A stretch of 64,000 bases of DNA from Canna indica (GCA_034359265.1 CP136890.1:65101501-65165500); one strand, 5' to 3'. Positions 21,193-33,256 are shown, counted from the first letter of the stretch. Notes: a model not told the origin generated them from the letters alone. Program-made: numbers and translations.

Positions 21193-22913
21193 TAATGGCT
21201 CTTTTTCGAGCTATTGTGTGGTGTTTCACACGAGCCCACTTCATGGCTCTATATATATTGAAGTGCCAGCCTTCCTTTCACCATCTTGATCACTTCTACT
21301 ATTCTTGAGACATCCATTGATCAATCACAAGCCTCATTGAGCCAAATTGTTTACTACTAGAATATTGTCTATCAAATATGTGGTTCACCAATGGTTGTCT
21401 AGGCCATCAGAACTATTCACGGCTTTCTAACGGCCGCAGCGGCCGTGGCTGATGTAACCAAACCAGCCATGGCTCACATACGGCCGCCTAAGGCCGTTGC
21501 TCATAGTTGATGGCGCGCACGAGGTGCAAAATGAAATAACTTTATAGCGAAGATTTAGTGGGGGCACCGAGCCGTCGATGATATAAAATATGTCATTAGC
21601 CATGGCTAGCATCGGCCGTTGCCTATTAATTATTGGTGTGAACGCGGCGCGAAAGTAAAAAACCCTTCACCGACGAAATAATGTGGGCCTCAGCGGCCAT
21701 CAGTGATATAATTTGTAGGCATCCACGGTTTACCGATGGCTCTCGGGCAGTCAGTGATAAACCTGTTATTTGCATTCGCGCCCGACCCTTCCTCTTCAGC
21801 TTCTCTTCTTCTCTCCCCGCTGGTGTTGTCGTTGCCACTCTTCGTCGCCGCTCGTCGCCGCCCGTGTTCTGATCCACCGCCGACCATCGCCCCTTCCTTC
21901 TCAGTGAAGTATTTTTCTCCAGCCCCCGTCGCCTCGGCTCGGCCCCCTTTTGAGTTGCCACCGATGCCGACACTGGCCAACAGTGCCGGCGTGTAGACAC
22001 CGATGCCGAATTTGGGGCTGAATCCCTCGACCCCAATTGGATGAACAGTAGTCGGCAGTAGCTACTGGCTACTGTTTGATTAGGAGTTTAACCCCTAATC
22101 TAATTAGGTTTAATTTTTTAATAGATTAATTTATATGTGTTGTAGATTTATTATATGTTAAATAATAGATTAATTTTATATTAATTATTTGTTAATTGTA
22201 GATTAATTAAGTTTTTTTTTACTATTATATTAAATTTTGGGTTAGTTAATCAAGGGTAGAATAAATGTTAGGTTAAATTTTAGTTGGGTGTAATTACAAT
22301 TTTAAAATCGTCCACTTTGGACTCGCGCACGTCGGAATCATCGACTTTGGACTCGCGGCCAAATCATCCACGATGGGCTCGCACCGGAATCGTCCATAAT
22401 GGATGGACTCGCGTCGGAATTGTCCACTTTGGACTCGCGCGGAGTCATCTACTGTGTACTCAGACCGGCATCCACAAATTTAGAAAATAATCAAGATGAG
22501 TTGAGACATTTCACGTATGCATCGACTAGTCAAGTTTTAATTTTGCAAAACCTTAAATTCGTTCGGGGGTTGTATGTTCGTGTAAACGAAGTAAATGATC
22601 TTTTATATGACGTACAACCCTTGAATTTTCCCTAATTGGACAATTTGGGAACATGGTTATTTATATCGCACTTAGTTTATTTTTTTAGTCATTATTCATT
22701 TTTAAATTTTGGCTTGTATCTCCCTTGTTCTCCGATACGTGCTTAGTTGATATGTGTATTCGGAGAACTGTAGGGAGATGTTGCTGAAATTTAGAATGAA
22801 GTTAATGACTGAAAGAAATATTAAGTGCAATATAAATAACATAAATCCGAATGGAATAGGACCATCACACCTAAAGACATTACCTAAAGATATTCCCAGC
22901 TTTTTGACAGAAC

Positions 22914-24955
22914 ATGTCGGACGATCGAAGTTGGATGTACCGGCGAATTCATCGTGGAGCTATAATGGACGAATTTCAAGTAGGCGTAACTTACTTCTTA
23001 AATTTTGAACATAAGATTTTTGGATTGAGAAACTGTCACAATGCATCTGTATACAGAAGGATTCACGCCAAGATATTTTGTATGGAATTATCACGGGGAG
23101 TGACATCAAGTCGGGACGTTGAGCAATCATGTTGTCCAAACTCGTGGTGAATCTTCTACTATGGTTGTTTTTTCTTCCAATCCACATAATCTTTATAGAA
23201 CAATGATTTTGGATAGTCTTGGGGGATAATTCCATTTAAATGACAATGTTGAGTCAATGACTGAGACAGTACAGCTACCAGATACTACGACAGTTGAAGT
23301 CATTGAAGAACAACCTGCAATACAGATTGAATTGCCGAATAAGGATGGTTTTAATTTGTTTGGTAATTCAGCAACTCCATATTCAGTATGGCCAGTGATG
23401 CTAACAGTTTATAATTTGCCGCCCTCAATGTGTATGAAAGATGAATTTATCTATCATTCAATGATTATTTCGGGTCCTAGGGGTCCTCGGAAAGAAATTG
23501 ACGTGTTTCTTCGACCCCTAATTGATGAACCAGAAAACATTGTGGGTTGAGTGAGTTATCACTTATGATTATCAACGCAAGCAAAAATTCACTTTACGAG
23601 TTGCTATATTGTGGACAATCAATGATTTCCCGACCTACGGTATGTTGTCTAGTTGGAGCATGCATGGGCGACGCTCTTGTCCGTATTGCATAGAACACTC
23701 AAATGCCTTCAGTCTTGAGGACGGTCAAAAAATTTCCTTCTTTGATTGTCATCGTCGGTTCCTACCGTCTAACCATCAGTATCGAAGGAATTATGACAAA
23801 TTTACCAAGCAAAGAGTCGAAAGAGATGAGCCACCACCAATGTTGTCTAGTGAACAGATGTTAGCACGTGTTGAATTTCTTCTAGAGATTACTTTTGGTC
23901 AAAATGTAAGAATTTCAAGCTTTTGTCAAACACATAACTGGGTGAAAAAAAATATCTTCTGGAAATTGCCGTATTGGAGTTCGTTACTGATTCGACATAA
24001 TTTAGACGTCATGCACATTGAAAAAATATGTTTGATAATATTTTTAACATTGTGATGGATATTTTCGGCAAAACTAAAGATAATGAGAAGGCCCGACATG
24101 ATGTGAAAATACTTTGTAAGAGGCCTGAGTTAGAGTTAAAAGAGGTCAACAGACGACTTCATAAGCCAAAGGCACCGTATGTGCTAAATAAACAATAGAT
24201 GAAAGATGTGTATCAACGGATCAAAGAACTCAGATTAGCCGATGGATATGCCTCAAAATTATCTCGATGTGTGGACATCGATGAAGGAAAAATATCGGGG
24301 ATGAAGAGTCACGATTGTCATGTATTCATGTAGAGATTGGTTCTGGTCGCATTTCGAGATCATCTACATGATAAGATTTGGGGTCCATTGATAGAATTAT
24401 GTATGTTTTTCAAAAATATTTGTGCAAATGTCCTTGGAGTCGAAGATATGTCAGCACTTGAAAATAATATTGTTGAAATCATATGCAAGCTGGGCAGTTT
24501 TTCCCTCCTGCATTTTTTGACTCGATGGAGCATCTACCGATACACTTGGCATACGAGGCACGAGTTGGTGGCCCCGTTTAATATTGATGGATGTACTTAT
24601 TTGAAAGATACATGAATCGTTTGAAGATAAAAGTAAAGAACACAACAGTAGTAAAGGTTCCATATCAGAAGCATATATAATTTTAGAAATTTCAACATTG
24701 TGCTCATTCTATTTTGAATCAACCATCAAGACAAGACTTAATCATCTTCCACGGAACGACGACGGGGGAGCTTGACCATCAGACGGGGGATATCGACCAT
24801 CAGATGGTTGTTTAAATAACTTTTGTTACCCTGGTCGTACTTTGAGTTCTCGTCCGTCTCGATTCTTAAACAACGAAGAGTACCATTTGGCCTACTCGTA
24901 TGTTTTACTAAATTGTCTAGAGATTGAAAAGTTCATTGAAACATTTGAAAATTAA
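22914..24955 (+). pseudogene. TNP2-type CACTA transposase (element 1), degenerate
   Basis: It starts MSDDRSWMYRRIHRGAIMDE, the transposase-associated N-terminal domain. Broken frames then give IELPNKDGFNLFGNSATPYS, LPPSMCMKDEFIYHSMIISG, MWTINDFPTYGMLSSWSMHG (the conserved Asp-Phe-Pro region), CPYC and HNLDVMHIEKI. The DUF4218-like region follows (IELCMFFKNICANVLGVEDM, 24337-24615). Several frameshifts and stops (for example near 23548, 24053, 24330) inactivate it. An active protein would bind the subterminal repeats and cut the element ends. Confidence 0.85.
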
Positions 24956-25079
24956 GTAAAACTTGTATGGTAGAAGGTAAGTAGATGCATTAATTATTCC
25001 TTATAATTTATTTATAATTCAATATATCATAATATAAAATTATACTATATTTGGTGCATATTTGAGTAGGAGGACGTCC

Positions 25080-26325
25080 CACACACGTTAGCGGGGACGA
25101 TCCGAATGTTTATGCACGGGGCATGGCCTACATGGTCTCACGTGCCCCATGAGCATATGGATTTACTATGGCAAGAGTTCTCGGTAAGTATATTTATTAA
25201 ATTAATATTAATGTTAAATATCGATCGGTAATAATAAATTTATTTTTTTGCAGGCTCCTTAAACATGGTCAGAGGACCAAACTCCTTTTGTGGAGAGTGC
25301 GTAGGAGCGCGTTGCTCGTGCTCACTACAACGGGCTGCTTCAGTAGGCCTGTAAGACCGTGATGAGACAGTAGGGGGCCACACAGATTGGGCAAACTCGG
25401 GGACACACCCCTGAGTGGATTTCTGGACCTGTGTAGAACTAGCTTGTTTAGCGATAGGACACGCCTGAGTGTAGGAGGTCTCCCAGACAACATTGAGAAA
25501 CCGCATGTCCGGGGTGACGGCTCGGGGGTGTGCCACACTGGTGGCTCCGTGTCTTTTGCGGTGCATGAGCGTCGTATGGTATGCATAATTTCCTTACTTT
25601 TGATTAAAATATTATATATTATGTATAATGATACTAATGTGTTTGTTTTCTAGTGTAAGACGCGAGTTGCGGAGGATGGCACCGTCCAACGCCCCTCGCT
25701 GATGCAGATGTTTGAGCGCACTCACCATCGAAGACAAGGAGCGGTGGACTACGTCGATAGCAGGGCCTAGATCATCATGGTAATTATTTATGTCTATTTG
25801 ATTTACAAAATTTTTATTTATAGTTTATATATATGTATTATTTAAAATATAAATACGTGTAGGACACCAACACAAGGACCGTGATCGAGCGTAGAGGCAC
25901 ACCGGAGGAGTTTGACGCAGGTGCATGGGTCGAGGCCGCAGGTGGTTGGGAGCATGGCCGTGTTAATGGCTTTGTAGACAGTGTCCATGCAAGCGCCGTG
26001 TTAGGGCTACTTGGGGCACCAACCCCTCTCGCTGTGGGTGAGAGGCCATCGAAATCGTGGACGCATGACCAGAGCCGGATAGTGGCCTTGGAGTCCAAGC
26101 TAACACAGTAGAGAGCGACAAAAGAGGAGCAGAGATAGGCGATGGAGGAGCAGAGATGCACGAATGATGAGTTGAGACAGATGAAGCAAAACATCCAGGC
26201 CCTCCTCACTCAGATTGCATCTTACTCGGGCCTTCTACCGATGATGTCGCAGCCATCGTCCTCCTCGACCCAGTTGATGCTGCCGACCTAGTCGTTGTCG
26301 ACTCCACCGCCTCCACCGCAGCCGT
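25080..26325 (+). pseudogene. Second ORF of CACTA element 1 (Transposase_24-like), degenerate
   Basis: Fragments in several frames carry TPFVESA, FERTHHRRQGAVDYVDSRA and VIERRGTPEEFDAGAWVEAA, then a coiled-coil stretch (RIVALESKL, DELRQMKQNIQALLTQIA). The FERTH...Y.DSR pattern is that of the plant Transposase_24 family, which accompanies En/Spm transposases as an accessory protein. A homologous region is found in the CACTA element at 50668. Two small introns ending in CAG (near 25253 and 25653) seem plausible. Stops at 25768, 26111 and 26134 break it. Confidence 0.65.
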
Positions 26326-27680
26326 GAGATTTTGGTTTATTATATTTTGATTATATTTTGATACTTGTTAGCCTTCGTTTGAGGCTTAGGTACTTGATAG
26401 ATATTTATACTTTATATTTCATATTTTGATACTTGCTTGCCTCCGGTTTGAGGCTCATAGTTATATATATATATATATGATATTTTGTTACTTGTTTGCC
26501 TCCGGTTTGTGGCTTAGATTGATGATAATTAAGTAAAACTTGTATGGTTGGTTGAAAATGTATGTGTATGAGGTTTTATGGTTGTAATCTGTGATTGAAA
26601 ATGTATAGTTGTAATATGTGATTGATGATATCATTGTATATACAAGAATTTTCAAAATTTTAATTTTTTTCAGTTATAGGATATAACTTCAGCCATGGCT
26701 TACCCACGATCGCCCGTCACTATGCCGTGGCTAAAAGCGTATCATAAATAGCTGATAGCTTGGGCAGCACCAAATATCACAGATGCTAATAATATCACCG
26801 ACGGCTCACAGCCGTGGCTGATGTGTTTAAATCAGCGACAGCCGCCGAGGGCTGTCACTGATGTGTTTAAATTAGTGACAGCGCGCGCGGATGTCGCGGA
26901 TGATTACTTGTGACGGTAGAGGTCGATCGTCTCAACTTATCTGAGACGCTCACATTAGTGACGGCCTTTTTCCACGGCGCTTGCCGTCCCTAATAGTTTT
27001 CACCGACGGTTCAGCCACGACATTAGCCGTTGGTGACAACGATAATTCTAGCAGTGGTTGTGGAAACCCTAGCTTTGATCTCTCTTCTCTTTGAGTAAGA
27101 ATTGACTTCATTGTTTCACCATCAAAGGTAACAAGATGAAGCTATGAATCTTGTTGTGGAGTTAAGTACTTTATTGTTTGATTTATTGCTCCATTATTGT
27201 TGTATTTTTGTTGTTAGTTTCATTTAATATCAAGTGTGTAGATCCTGAGTTTGGTGGTAGCCTTGGTGTAGAGGGGTGTAAACTTAGTTTGCTATGATAA
27301 TTGATTGTTGTCCTTAGGGTTTGAGGTGGAAGAGTGCTCTCGGTAAGATGGCAGAGACTTTCGGGTGTGCAAGTGCCTTACCTTGAGAGTGGAGGCACTT
27401 CGGGTAAAATGTCTTCATTGTAAGGAAATATTCATAATCTAGTAAAGTTTGGTAATCCTAAGAGGGGTTGCTTAGGTAGTGGAGTAGTCATTGGGGCCGA
27501 ACCACTATAAATTAAAGTGTTAGCATTGAATTAATTCGTGTGTGATTAGCTTGTTCTTGCTAGCTACTCATCATTATTACTTCCGCTTGTTAATTGATTT
27601 GTAAATTGCCTAAGTAATCAAGTAGGAAAAGATTAAAATCGAAATTAGGCTAAAGTTTTAGCAAACACTCTATTCAACCG

Positions 27681-28215
27681 CATGAGGCAGAACTATGCGA
27701 GGGGTCGAGTAAGGGCTCTAAGGTCCAAAGTAGCGGCTTTGGGTCGAGGATCGTGCTCGGGGGGTCAAGTTGAGCTCGCCAAGGAGCGTAAGGCAGGACC
27801 GCGCGAGGGGCCGAGTAAGAGCTCTAAGGCCGAAAGTAGCGGCTCAGTGGCCGACAAGCCAGGCTAGTGAAGGACGAGTCCTAGTCGTGTAAGGGCTTTG
27901 AGGTCGGACGTAGTGGCTTTGTGGCTGAGAACCGTGCTTAGGGGGGGGGGGGTCAAGCCGAGCTCACCAAGGCGCGTAAGGCAAGACCGTGCGAGGGGCC
28001 GTGTAAGGGCTCTAAGGCCGGAAGTAGCGGCTATGGGGACAAGTATCGCGCTCAGGGGGTCAAGCCGAGCTCGTTGATGAGCGTAAAGCAGGACCATGAG
28101 AGGGGTCAAGTAAGGTTTCTGAGGCCGGGAGTAGCAGCTCTGGGACCACGGACCACGCTCGAGGGGTCACGGTGAGCTCGCCAAGGAGCATAAAGCAAGA
28201 CCGCGTGAGGAGTCG
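27681..28215. repeat. GC-rich tandem repeat array, right block
   Basis: It continues the repeat at 19970-20645 in the same orientation, with GAGTAAGGGCTCTAAGG words at about 27707, 27814, 27887, 27994 and 28105 and the linking word GGGTCAAGCCGAGCTCGCC. The break point lies inside a unit: the left block stops after the GAGCTC-like part, and the right block begins at the GCGTGAGGCAGGACC-like part. This fits one original array split by the insertion at 20646-27680. Confidence 0.7.
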
Positions 28216-28830
28216 AGTTTATCTCGAGTTGCGGGGCATTCGCTCGAATGGCAAGATGGCCATAGATTCCTAGGCACACATAGAAGTGCAAGAAATACAA
28301 TTTTTATTAATGCTAAAAAGAAAATTGTGCATGCATGAAAGTGCATTGTTCAAGCTTTATTTTCACCTGTCGGGGCAGTTCGTGTACGACTTATGTTGAT
28401 ATCCGGTCTTTAAGCTACGCCGGGTCGGGATCATTTTCACATGTCTTGACTTGGGCTTCGCTCAGGAATTCCTGTCGGCTGTTCACCTGTGGTTGTCAAA
28501 GGTGCCTAATGAGGCAGAGTGTCAGATTCTTTATTTGGCCCGATTATTCTTTTCCTGAAGAATTCATTGTAGCATCGTCGGGCTTCTTTCTGGTCAACGT
28601 GGAGTACAACTACCTTCATTTCTGAAACAGGAAACTTCAAATGGGGGGTTGATACGATGGCTTACAAATTGTTTAAGGAGGGTCGCCCCAGGATTATTTG
28701 ATAAGGTCGACTGGGGATGTCGATGACCAAGTATTGCACATCCATCGTCTTTGCGTTTGGCTGGGAGTTGAATGTTGTCCTTAGCCATATGGCACCTCAG
28801 ACGTCGACTCTTTCTCTCAAGAAGCCCACC
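28216..28830. other. Unassigned stretch
   Basis: No gene or element end is recognised. A polyadenylation-like AT-rich piece lies at 28290-28330, and moderately GC-rich sequence follows to 28800. It may belong to the element that carried the tandem repeat array, but no terminal repeats or protein motifs support a call. Confidence 0.4.
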
Positions 28831-29461
28831 ATTACTTCTAAGTTTCATTTTTTATTTCAAATCCTCATTTTCCAAACTCAAGTTTTTATGCTCAAGTTCT
28901 AAAATGTCATGTCATGAATCAAATGATTTAGACTTCAACTTTTCATTTTCTAGTTTGAATTCATGCAAATGAGAATTAAGCCTTATATTTTCTTTCTTTA
29001 TTTTGCTACTTTCCTTATTCTTTTTCATGAGCAAGTCATACCTTTTTTACTTCTTCTAGTATTTCTTCATAAGACATGTCTAGGGATTTAGAGCTACTAG
29101 AACCACTATTTTGAACATGACTAGAACATGATGAATATACCTCATCTCGAAGACCCATGAGGCAAAGGCTCGATGTAGCTTCATTGTCATGTCTAGAAGA
29201 AGCTTCACTTGATTGGAATGTGGATGTGGAAGCCCACTTCTTGTTCTTGGTCTTTTTCTTCAAATGGGGACAATTCCTCTTTTTATGTCCCTTTTCTTGA
29301 CAAAGGAAGCACCTTAGCTTTCTTCTCCGATTTTTGGTGTTCCTTTGACTAATTGAGCTTTGGGCATCAAAAACTTCATTATAACAAGGGGTATGACAAT
29401 TGTCATCACCTCCCTCATTTAAAGTAATAAGCTCCTCGATTTTTGCATAATCATATAGCAT
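28831..29461 (-). pseudogene. gag: SIRE/Maximus-type copia gag fragment
   Basis: Minus strand: the frame 29461-29036 has a basic region followed by the zinc knuckle CFLCQEKGHKKRNC, a Ser-rich segment and the motif MSYEEILEEVKKV. In another frame it continues as a coiled coil (NIRLNSHLHEFKLENEKLKS) to about 28831. The order knuckle, acidic/Ser-rich stretch, coiled coil is typical of Gag in the SIRE/Maximus lineage of Ty1/copia. There are no pol domains nearby. The junction with the Tat fragment at about 29480 is not resolved. Confidence 0.65.
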
Positions 29462-29496
29462 GTTTAAACAAGCCCAAATGAAAGTTCATGAACAAA

Positions 29497-30208
29497 GTCT
29501 TTGAACAACGCAGGGGCCACATACCAGCGTCTCATGAACAAAGTCTTCGAACGACAGTTCGATCGAAACATAGAAGTGTATGTGGACGACATGGTCGCCG
29601 AAACACCGACCACTATAGATAACTGCAACGACCTTACCGAAATTTTCAGTCAGCTCAAATGCTACAACATGAGGTTAAACTCAAAGAAGTGTGTCTTCGG
29701 GGTCCACGATGTCAAGTTCCTCGAATTCATGCTCATGAACCAAGGGATCGAAGCCAACCCAAAAAAATATCGATCCATCCAAGAAATGTGTAGCCTGCAA
29801 AACATAAAAGAGGTACGACAACTCAGATGGAGGATGACTGCTTTGTTAAGATTCCTCTCGAGATCGATGGATAGGGTTGCCCTTTTCTTCAAGATTCTAA
29901 GGAAGAACCACAACTTCTAGTGGGACGAGAAATATGAACACGCATTCGGGGAGCTCAAGAGCTTCCTTAACAGCCCGCGAATCCTAGATAAACCTCAGCA
30001 AGGAAAGACACTCTTCCTCTACCTTACGATCATAGAGAATGCCCTCAGTTTGGTGCTAGTCTGAGAGCAAGAGAAAAATCAAAAATTGATCTACTTTGTT
30101 AGTGAAGTCCTTCAGAGACCAGAAACAAGGTTTTAGAGGTTAGAAAAGCTTGCCTTTGCCTTGGTCATCTCAGCCAGAAGATTAAGGTCGTAAATCTAGA
30201 GTCGCCTC
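29497..30208 (+). pseudogene. pol: Tat-lineage Ty3/gypsy pol fragment: RT and RNase H
   Basis: Plus strand: NNAGATYQRLMNKVFERQFD, then EVYVDDMVAET with the RT catalytic Asp pair, SKKCVFGVHDVKFLEFML and the thumb, then the RNase H start (WDEKYEHAFGELK, LVISARRLRS). Stops at about 29918, 30061, 30134 and 30190 break it. The RT/RH type and the second RNase H downstream (39690-39914) indicate the Tat (Ogre/Retand) lineage. It is cut at 30208 by a solo LTR. The last codons before the cut (AGTCGCCTC) continue after it at 31693. Confidence 0.8.
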
Positions 30209-31692
30209 TGTAGATGAAATGGCAACACTAGAGGGGGGGTGAATAGTGTGTTTACTAAATTAATTAGCCTAAATTCAATTTTAATCGTTTACTTAGATTG
30301 TTTAGGCAATTTACAATTCGAATGATTAGATGCGGAAGCGATAAATGATAAAGCAATAAATACACACAAGTTATCAATGCAGACACGAGAACTTATAGTG
30401 GTTCGGCCCCAATGCCTACTCCACTACCTAAGCACCCCGCTTAGAATTTCCAAATTAGGTTTACTAGATTAATTCTTATTTCCCTTATAATGAGGACTTT
30501 GACTCGAAGAGTCGCACTCTCGACCTAAGGCACTTCCACACCCGGACGTCACCGCCTTCTTACCGAGAGCACTCTTCCACCTAAACCCTAAGGGACAACT
30601 TAACTATCCTAGCAAAACAAAGTTTACACAAGTGGCTTTACACCTTCACAACTAGGTAACCACTTTCACACAAGACTTAAACAGCCTAGGTCTTCACACG
30701 CACAAATTCAAAGTAAACAAGTTCAAATAAACGTTAAAATACAATCAAAATAGCTACAAAGATAAACCAAGATTAAAAGCTCTTTTCCAAGCCTTGGAAC
30801 CTCCAACTCGCCGAGTAGTAGAGCTCGAATTAAATCCCAAGTTGAGGAGTAGAGTGTGCGCTTGAAGAAGTAGTCGGCGAAAGAATCGAGCGCAAGCACT
30901 AAATCTTTTGGAAGGCTTAGATCTCTCTTTTTGATGCTCAATGATTTCTGAAACAATGAGAAGAGAGAGTAAAATGAGTTAGATGAGGTATATTTATACC
31001 CTCTCAAAGAAATGATAGCTCAACGGATAGAAAACTATCCGTTGCAGACGCTCGGTCGATTGGTCGATCGATCGACCGATCAATCGCCCGAACGACCGCT
31101 GCCTTCCTCTCTGTGTGCAGTGGACCGACGGGTCGACCGCTAGACGCAAAACCCGCGATCCTCAATTTGGTCGACCCATCGGTCGATCGACGCAGGTCGC
31201 GTCTTTAGCTATTCGTAGGTCGGTCAACCGATCGGTCGACCGACAGAGCTACTGCCTATTTTGGGCTTCGGTCGGTCGACCGCCAGGTCGACCGAAGTAG
31301 CTACTGCCGCTTTTCGGCATCCTTCGGTCGACCGCCCGGTCGATCGAACCTAGGCTGAAATTGATTTTTTAGCCCTTTTTCCTGTGCGCATCATTTCTGG
31401 GTTCCGGCCTTCAACGAGCATAAACTTAGAGAGCTTTTCATTTGATCTTTGGACTCGTCTAATGCGACTTTGGTGCACACGTCGATCTTCTAGAATTTTC
31501 CATGACGAATCTGAGCGCGACGATCAATGTCCTTCCGATTTATCAATTTCTCCGATTTATCCGATCGAGGACATCGAACGCTACTCGATATGGAACCTGA
31601 AAGATTTCTCAACGAAATATTAATTCCATGTTTGTTATCATCAAAATTGAGATTAAGAGATTAAGACAAAGGTTGAAAACCTAAAGCCAACA
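30209..31692 (-). mobile_element. Solo LTR of a SIRE/Maximus-type copia element (copy B), TSD GCCTC
   Basis: The insertion begins TGTAGATGAA and ends GCCAACA (minus strand TGTTGGC...TCTACA), 1484 bp. It is flanked on both sides by GCCTC (30204-30208, 31693-31697). Removing it joins the Tat frame as SRLIVVCMEQP without a shift. The minus-strand start TGTTGGCTTTAGG and nearby TTGATGATAACAAAC are typical of SIRE-like LTRs. No internal region is present, so it is a solo LTR from LTR-LTR recombination. It holds a TCGA-rich palindromic tract at 31040-31350. Confidence 0.9.
31040..31350. repeat. TCGA-rich palindromic tract in LTR copy B
   Basis: About 300 bp built largely of GGTCGA/TCGACC words, for example GGTCGATCGATCGACCGATC at 31054 onward and GGTCGACCGCCAGGTCGACC near 31274. 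Many segments are self-complementary and some units repeat in direct orientation with CTACTGCC spacers. Confidence 0.8.
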
Positions 31693-31761
31693 GCCTCATT
31701 GTGGTATGCATGGAGCAACCAATCAGGCAGGTTGTTGCCAAGCATGAACTCACCGGAAGAA
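31693..31761 (+). pseudogene. pol: Tat pol, middle piece (RNase H), between two insertions
   Basis: It reads IVVCMEQPIRQVVAKHELTG, the conserved RNase H tail of the Tat element. It begins at the GCCTC duplication of the solo LTR and ends in the 9-bp duplication of the Pack-MULE (CCGGAAGAA, 31753-31761). The frame resumes at 39548 as RMISWSVKLPELSVEYQPRG. Confidence 0.85.
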
Positions 31762-31975
31762 GGAAAAATACCTAAATATATCATGTACTTTGACCTTTGT
31801 CTCAATTATGGTCTATACTTTCATTTGTCTCATTTGTGTATATGTACTAAGACATTTGTTTCAATTGTGGCCTACCATCAAATTTTCGTCAGTTATCCCG
31901 TTAAGTTGATGATGTGACATGCTGACCTGTATAAAAAAAATATTTTTATTATATGTTATTAACTCCAATCGTCTA
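31762..31975. repeat. Left terminal inverted repeat of the Pack-MULE
   Basis: Matches the reverse complement of 39345-39547 over about 200 bp, including the shared block TTTGTCTCAATTATGG and GTACTAAGACATTTGTTTCA. Confidence 0.88.
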
Positions 31976-32448
31976 ATTGTCTCTTTGGGTTATTAAAAGG
32001 GAAAAATTGGATCTCACCTTTTTTTAATAATAAAGAGTGGATCCCACCTTTCCATCTCCATCTCCCTCTCCTCTCTCTCTATCTCTCTCTGCCCAAAAGC
32101 CCGTCGTGTAACGGATGAATGCAGGTGCAAGCGACGCCAGTGAATGCATGGTTGAAGCCAGTCATGGGGTGAGGCAAATGAGGACGGCGTGGGCATACGA
32201 GCCGGAGTTGTGACGCAGTGTCCGATCAGGTCAGGCGGCAGCTACACGTACTGGTTGACAATCGAGGGGCAGGAGGGGATGTTGTGGTGGTAAGCGCACA
32301 ACTCGTAGCTGGGAGCCACCGTTTACGGAGCTCTCATCCTCTGCCCCAAGGGGTCATTCCCCTTCGCCAAACCCAAGCAAGAAATCCTTATTATTCTCTC
32401 TTTCTCTCAAATCTTCTTTATTAATTAGTTATTCTCTCAAATCTTCTC

Positions 32449-32755
32449 AGCACAAGAGACACCATCTCCTTCGGCCGCGGCGTCGACAAAGAGACGCACC
32501 ACCGATTCTACATCGACTTGAAGCGACGTCGGCCAGAGGACCACGAATCGGTCCGGTTTAATATTCCGCTCTCGGGCCGTGGATTTTTGTCCCGCTACCG
32601 CTAGCCACGCGTGGTTACAGTTGGTCGGGGCACGGATTTTGCGCCGACGCAGGTGACAGAGAACAACTTCTCTACTACAAATTGCCGACCGCGAGGCCGC
32701 CGCAAGTGCAACAGGTAAGCAGCCATGGATTCTCTATGGTTCGGAACTCGGTGCC
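32449..32755 (+). pseudogene. NGATHA-like B3 transcription factor fragment, first part
   Basis: The frame from about 32452 reads STRDTISFGRGVDKETHHRF, then YIDLKRRRPEDHESVRFNIP. That is the C-terminal end of a plant B3 DNA-binding domain (the DTVSF-G and LYIDW-like strands) of the NGATHA/RAV group. A TAG at 32602-32604 and a frame change follow, then PPQVQQVSSHGFSMVRNSVP up to the Reina insertion at 32755. The N-terminal B3 part is missing. In plants these proteins are nuclear repressors of leaf and style growth. Here it is a partial copy carried by a Pack-MULE, and the second part follows at 38157. Confidence 0.7.
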
Positions 32756-33182
32756 TGTTACGAATGCACGTAACATGGCACCCATCCATGAGGATGGGGC
32801 AATGGCGGAGAAGCTGACGCGTGTACGTGGTTCGAGATTAAACAACAAGAATAAAACAACGACGGACGAGGGGACACGTATAAGCAGGAGGCCACAATAC
32901 TTAGACGATTATGCGATGTAATAACTAGGTATTAGGAGCTATAAATAGGCATCTAACGAGAAATAAAGATAGCTTTTGATTGATTAAACTCAGATCCCCT
33001 TTCCCTCCTCTGCTCTCTCTCTATCTCTCTCCATTCTCTATCTCTCTCTCTTTCTACTCTCACTCTGCGTTCCTGCGGTTGGATCATCGAACTCAAGCGT
33101 GAAGGTGACGACGACGCAGCGAGTTGGATGATGCGGTGTTAATGGCTGATCGATTGGGAACTGTCAGGTAATGAGTCTGACA
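32756..33182 (+). repeat. 5' LTR of the Reina element
   Basis: 427 bp, TG...CA, with a TATAAATAGGC TATA-box-like site at about 32940 followed by a CT-rich leader (33000-33060). It is nearly identical to 37742-38151, with an extra CT-rich insertion near 33030. The sequence just after it, TTGGTGTTTTCATTGAG, holds the primer-binding position but does not match the initiator-Met complement. Confidence 0.9.
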
Positions 33183-33256
33183 TTGGTGTTTTCATTGAGA
33201 TCATTGCTATTGCATTCTTTCTCGAAACCTCGGATCGATCGATTGTTGAGAGCACT

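Larger units (their letters stand above)
21352..27056 (+). mobile_element. CACTA (En/Spm) element 1, complete ends, TSD GTT
   Basis: The left end TACTACTAGAAT (first base C replaced by T) and the reverse complement of the right end, CACTGCTAGAAT, match as CACTA terminal inverted repeats. The 3-bp sequence GTT flanks both ends (21349-21351 and 27057-27059), the TSD length of this superfamily. Subterminal GC-rich repeats with ACGGCCG/CGGCCGT words lie at 21417-21740 and 26690-27040. It carries a degenerate TNP2-type transposase and a second ORF region, both on the plus strand. It interrupts SIRE LTR copy A. Confidence 0.9.
20646..27680 (+). mobile_element. SIRE/Maximus-like copia LTR sequence (copy A), split by a CACTA element
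   Basis: 27060-27680 is homologous to the reverse complement of the 3' half of the LTR at 30209-31692. Shared blocks include GGAAGAGTGCTCTCGGTAAG, TAGTGGAGTAG and the end TTAGGCTAAA...AAACAC.CTATTCA. The part at 21019-21240 has the TCGA-rich tract also seen in the other two LTR copies. At 20650-20715 a second piece resembling the LTR terminus appears (TTAGGCTAAAGTTTAGCGAACAC, then a C-run). The copy is therefore rearranged and its 5' end is not defined. It lies inside the tandem repeat array. Confidence 0.6.

Noticed and set aside
21690..22036. GC-rich ORFs on both strands in CACTA element 1
   Set aside because: Biased composition, both strands open, no motif, and located in the leader region of a CACTA element.
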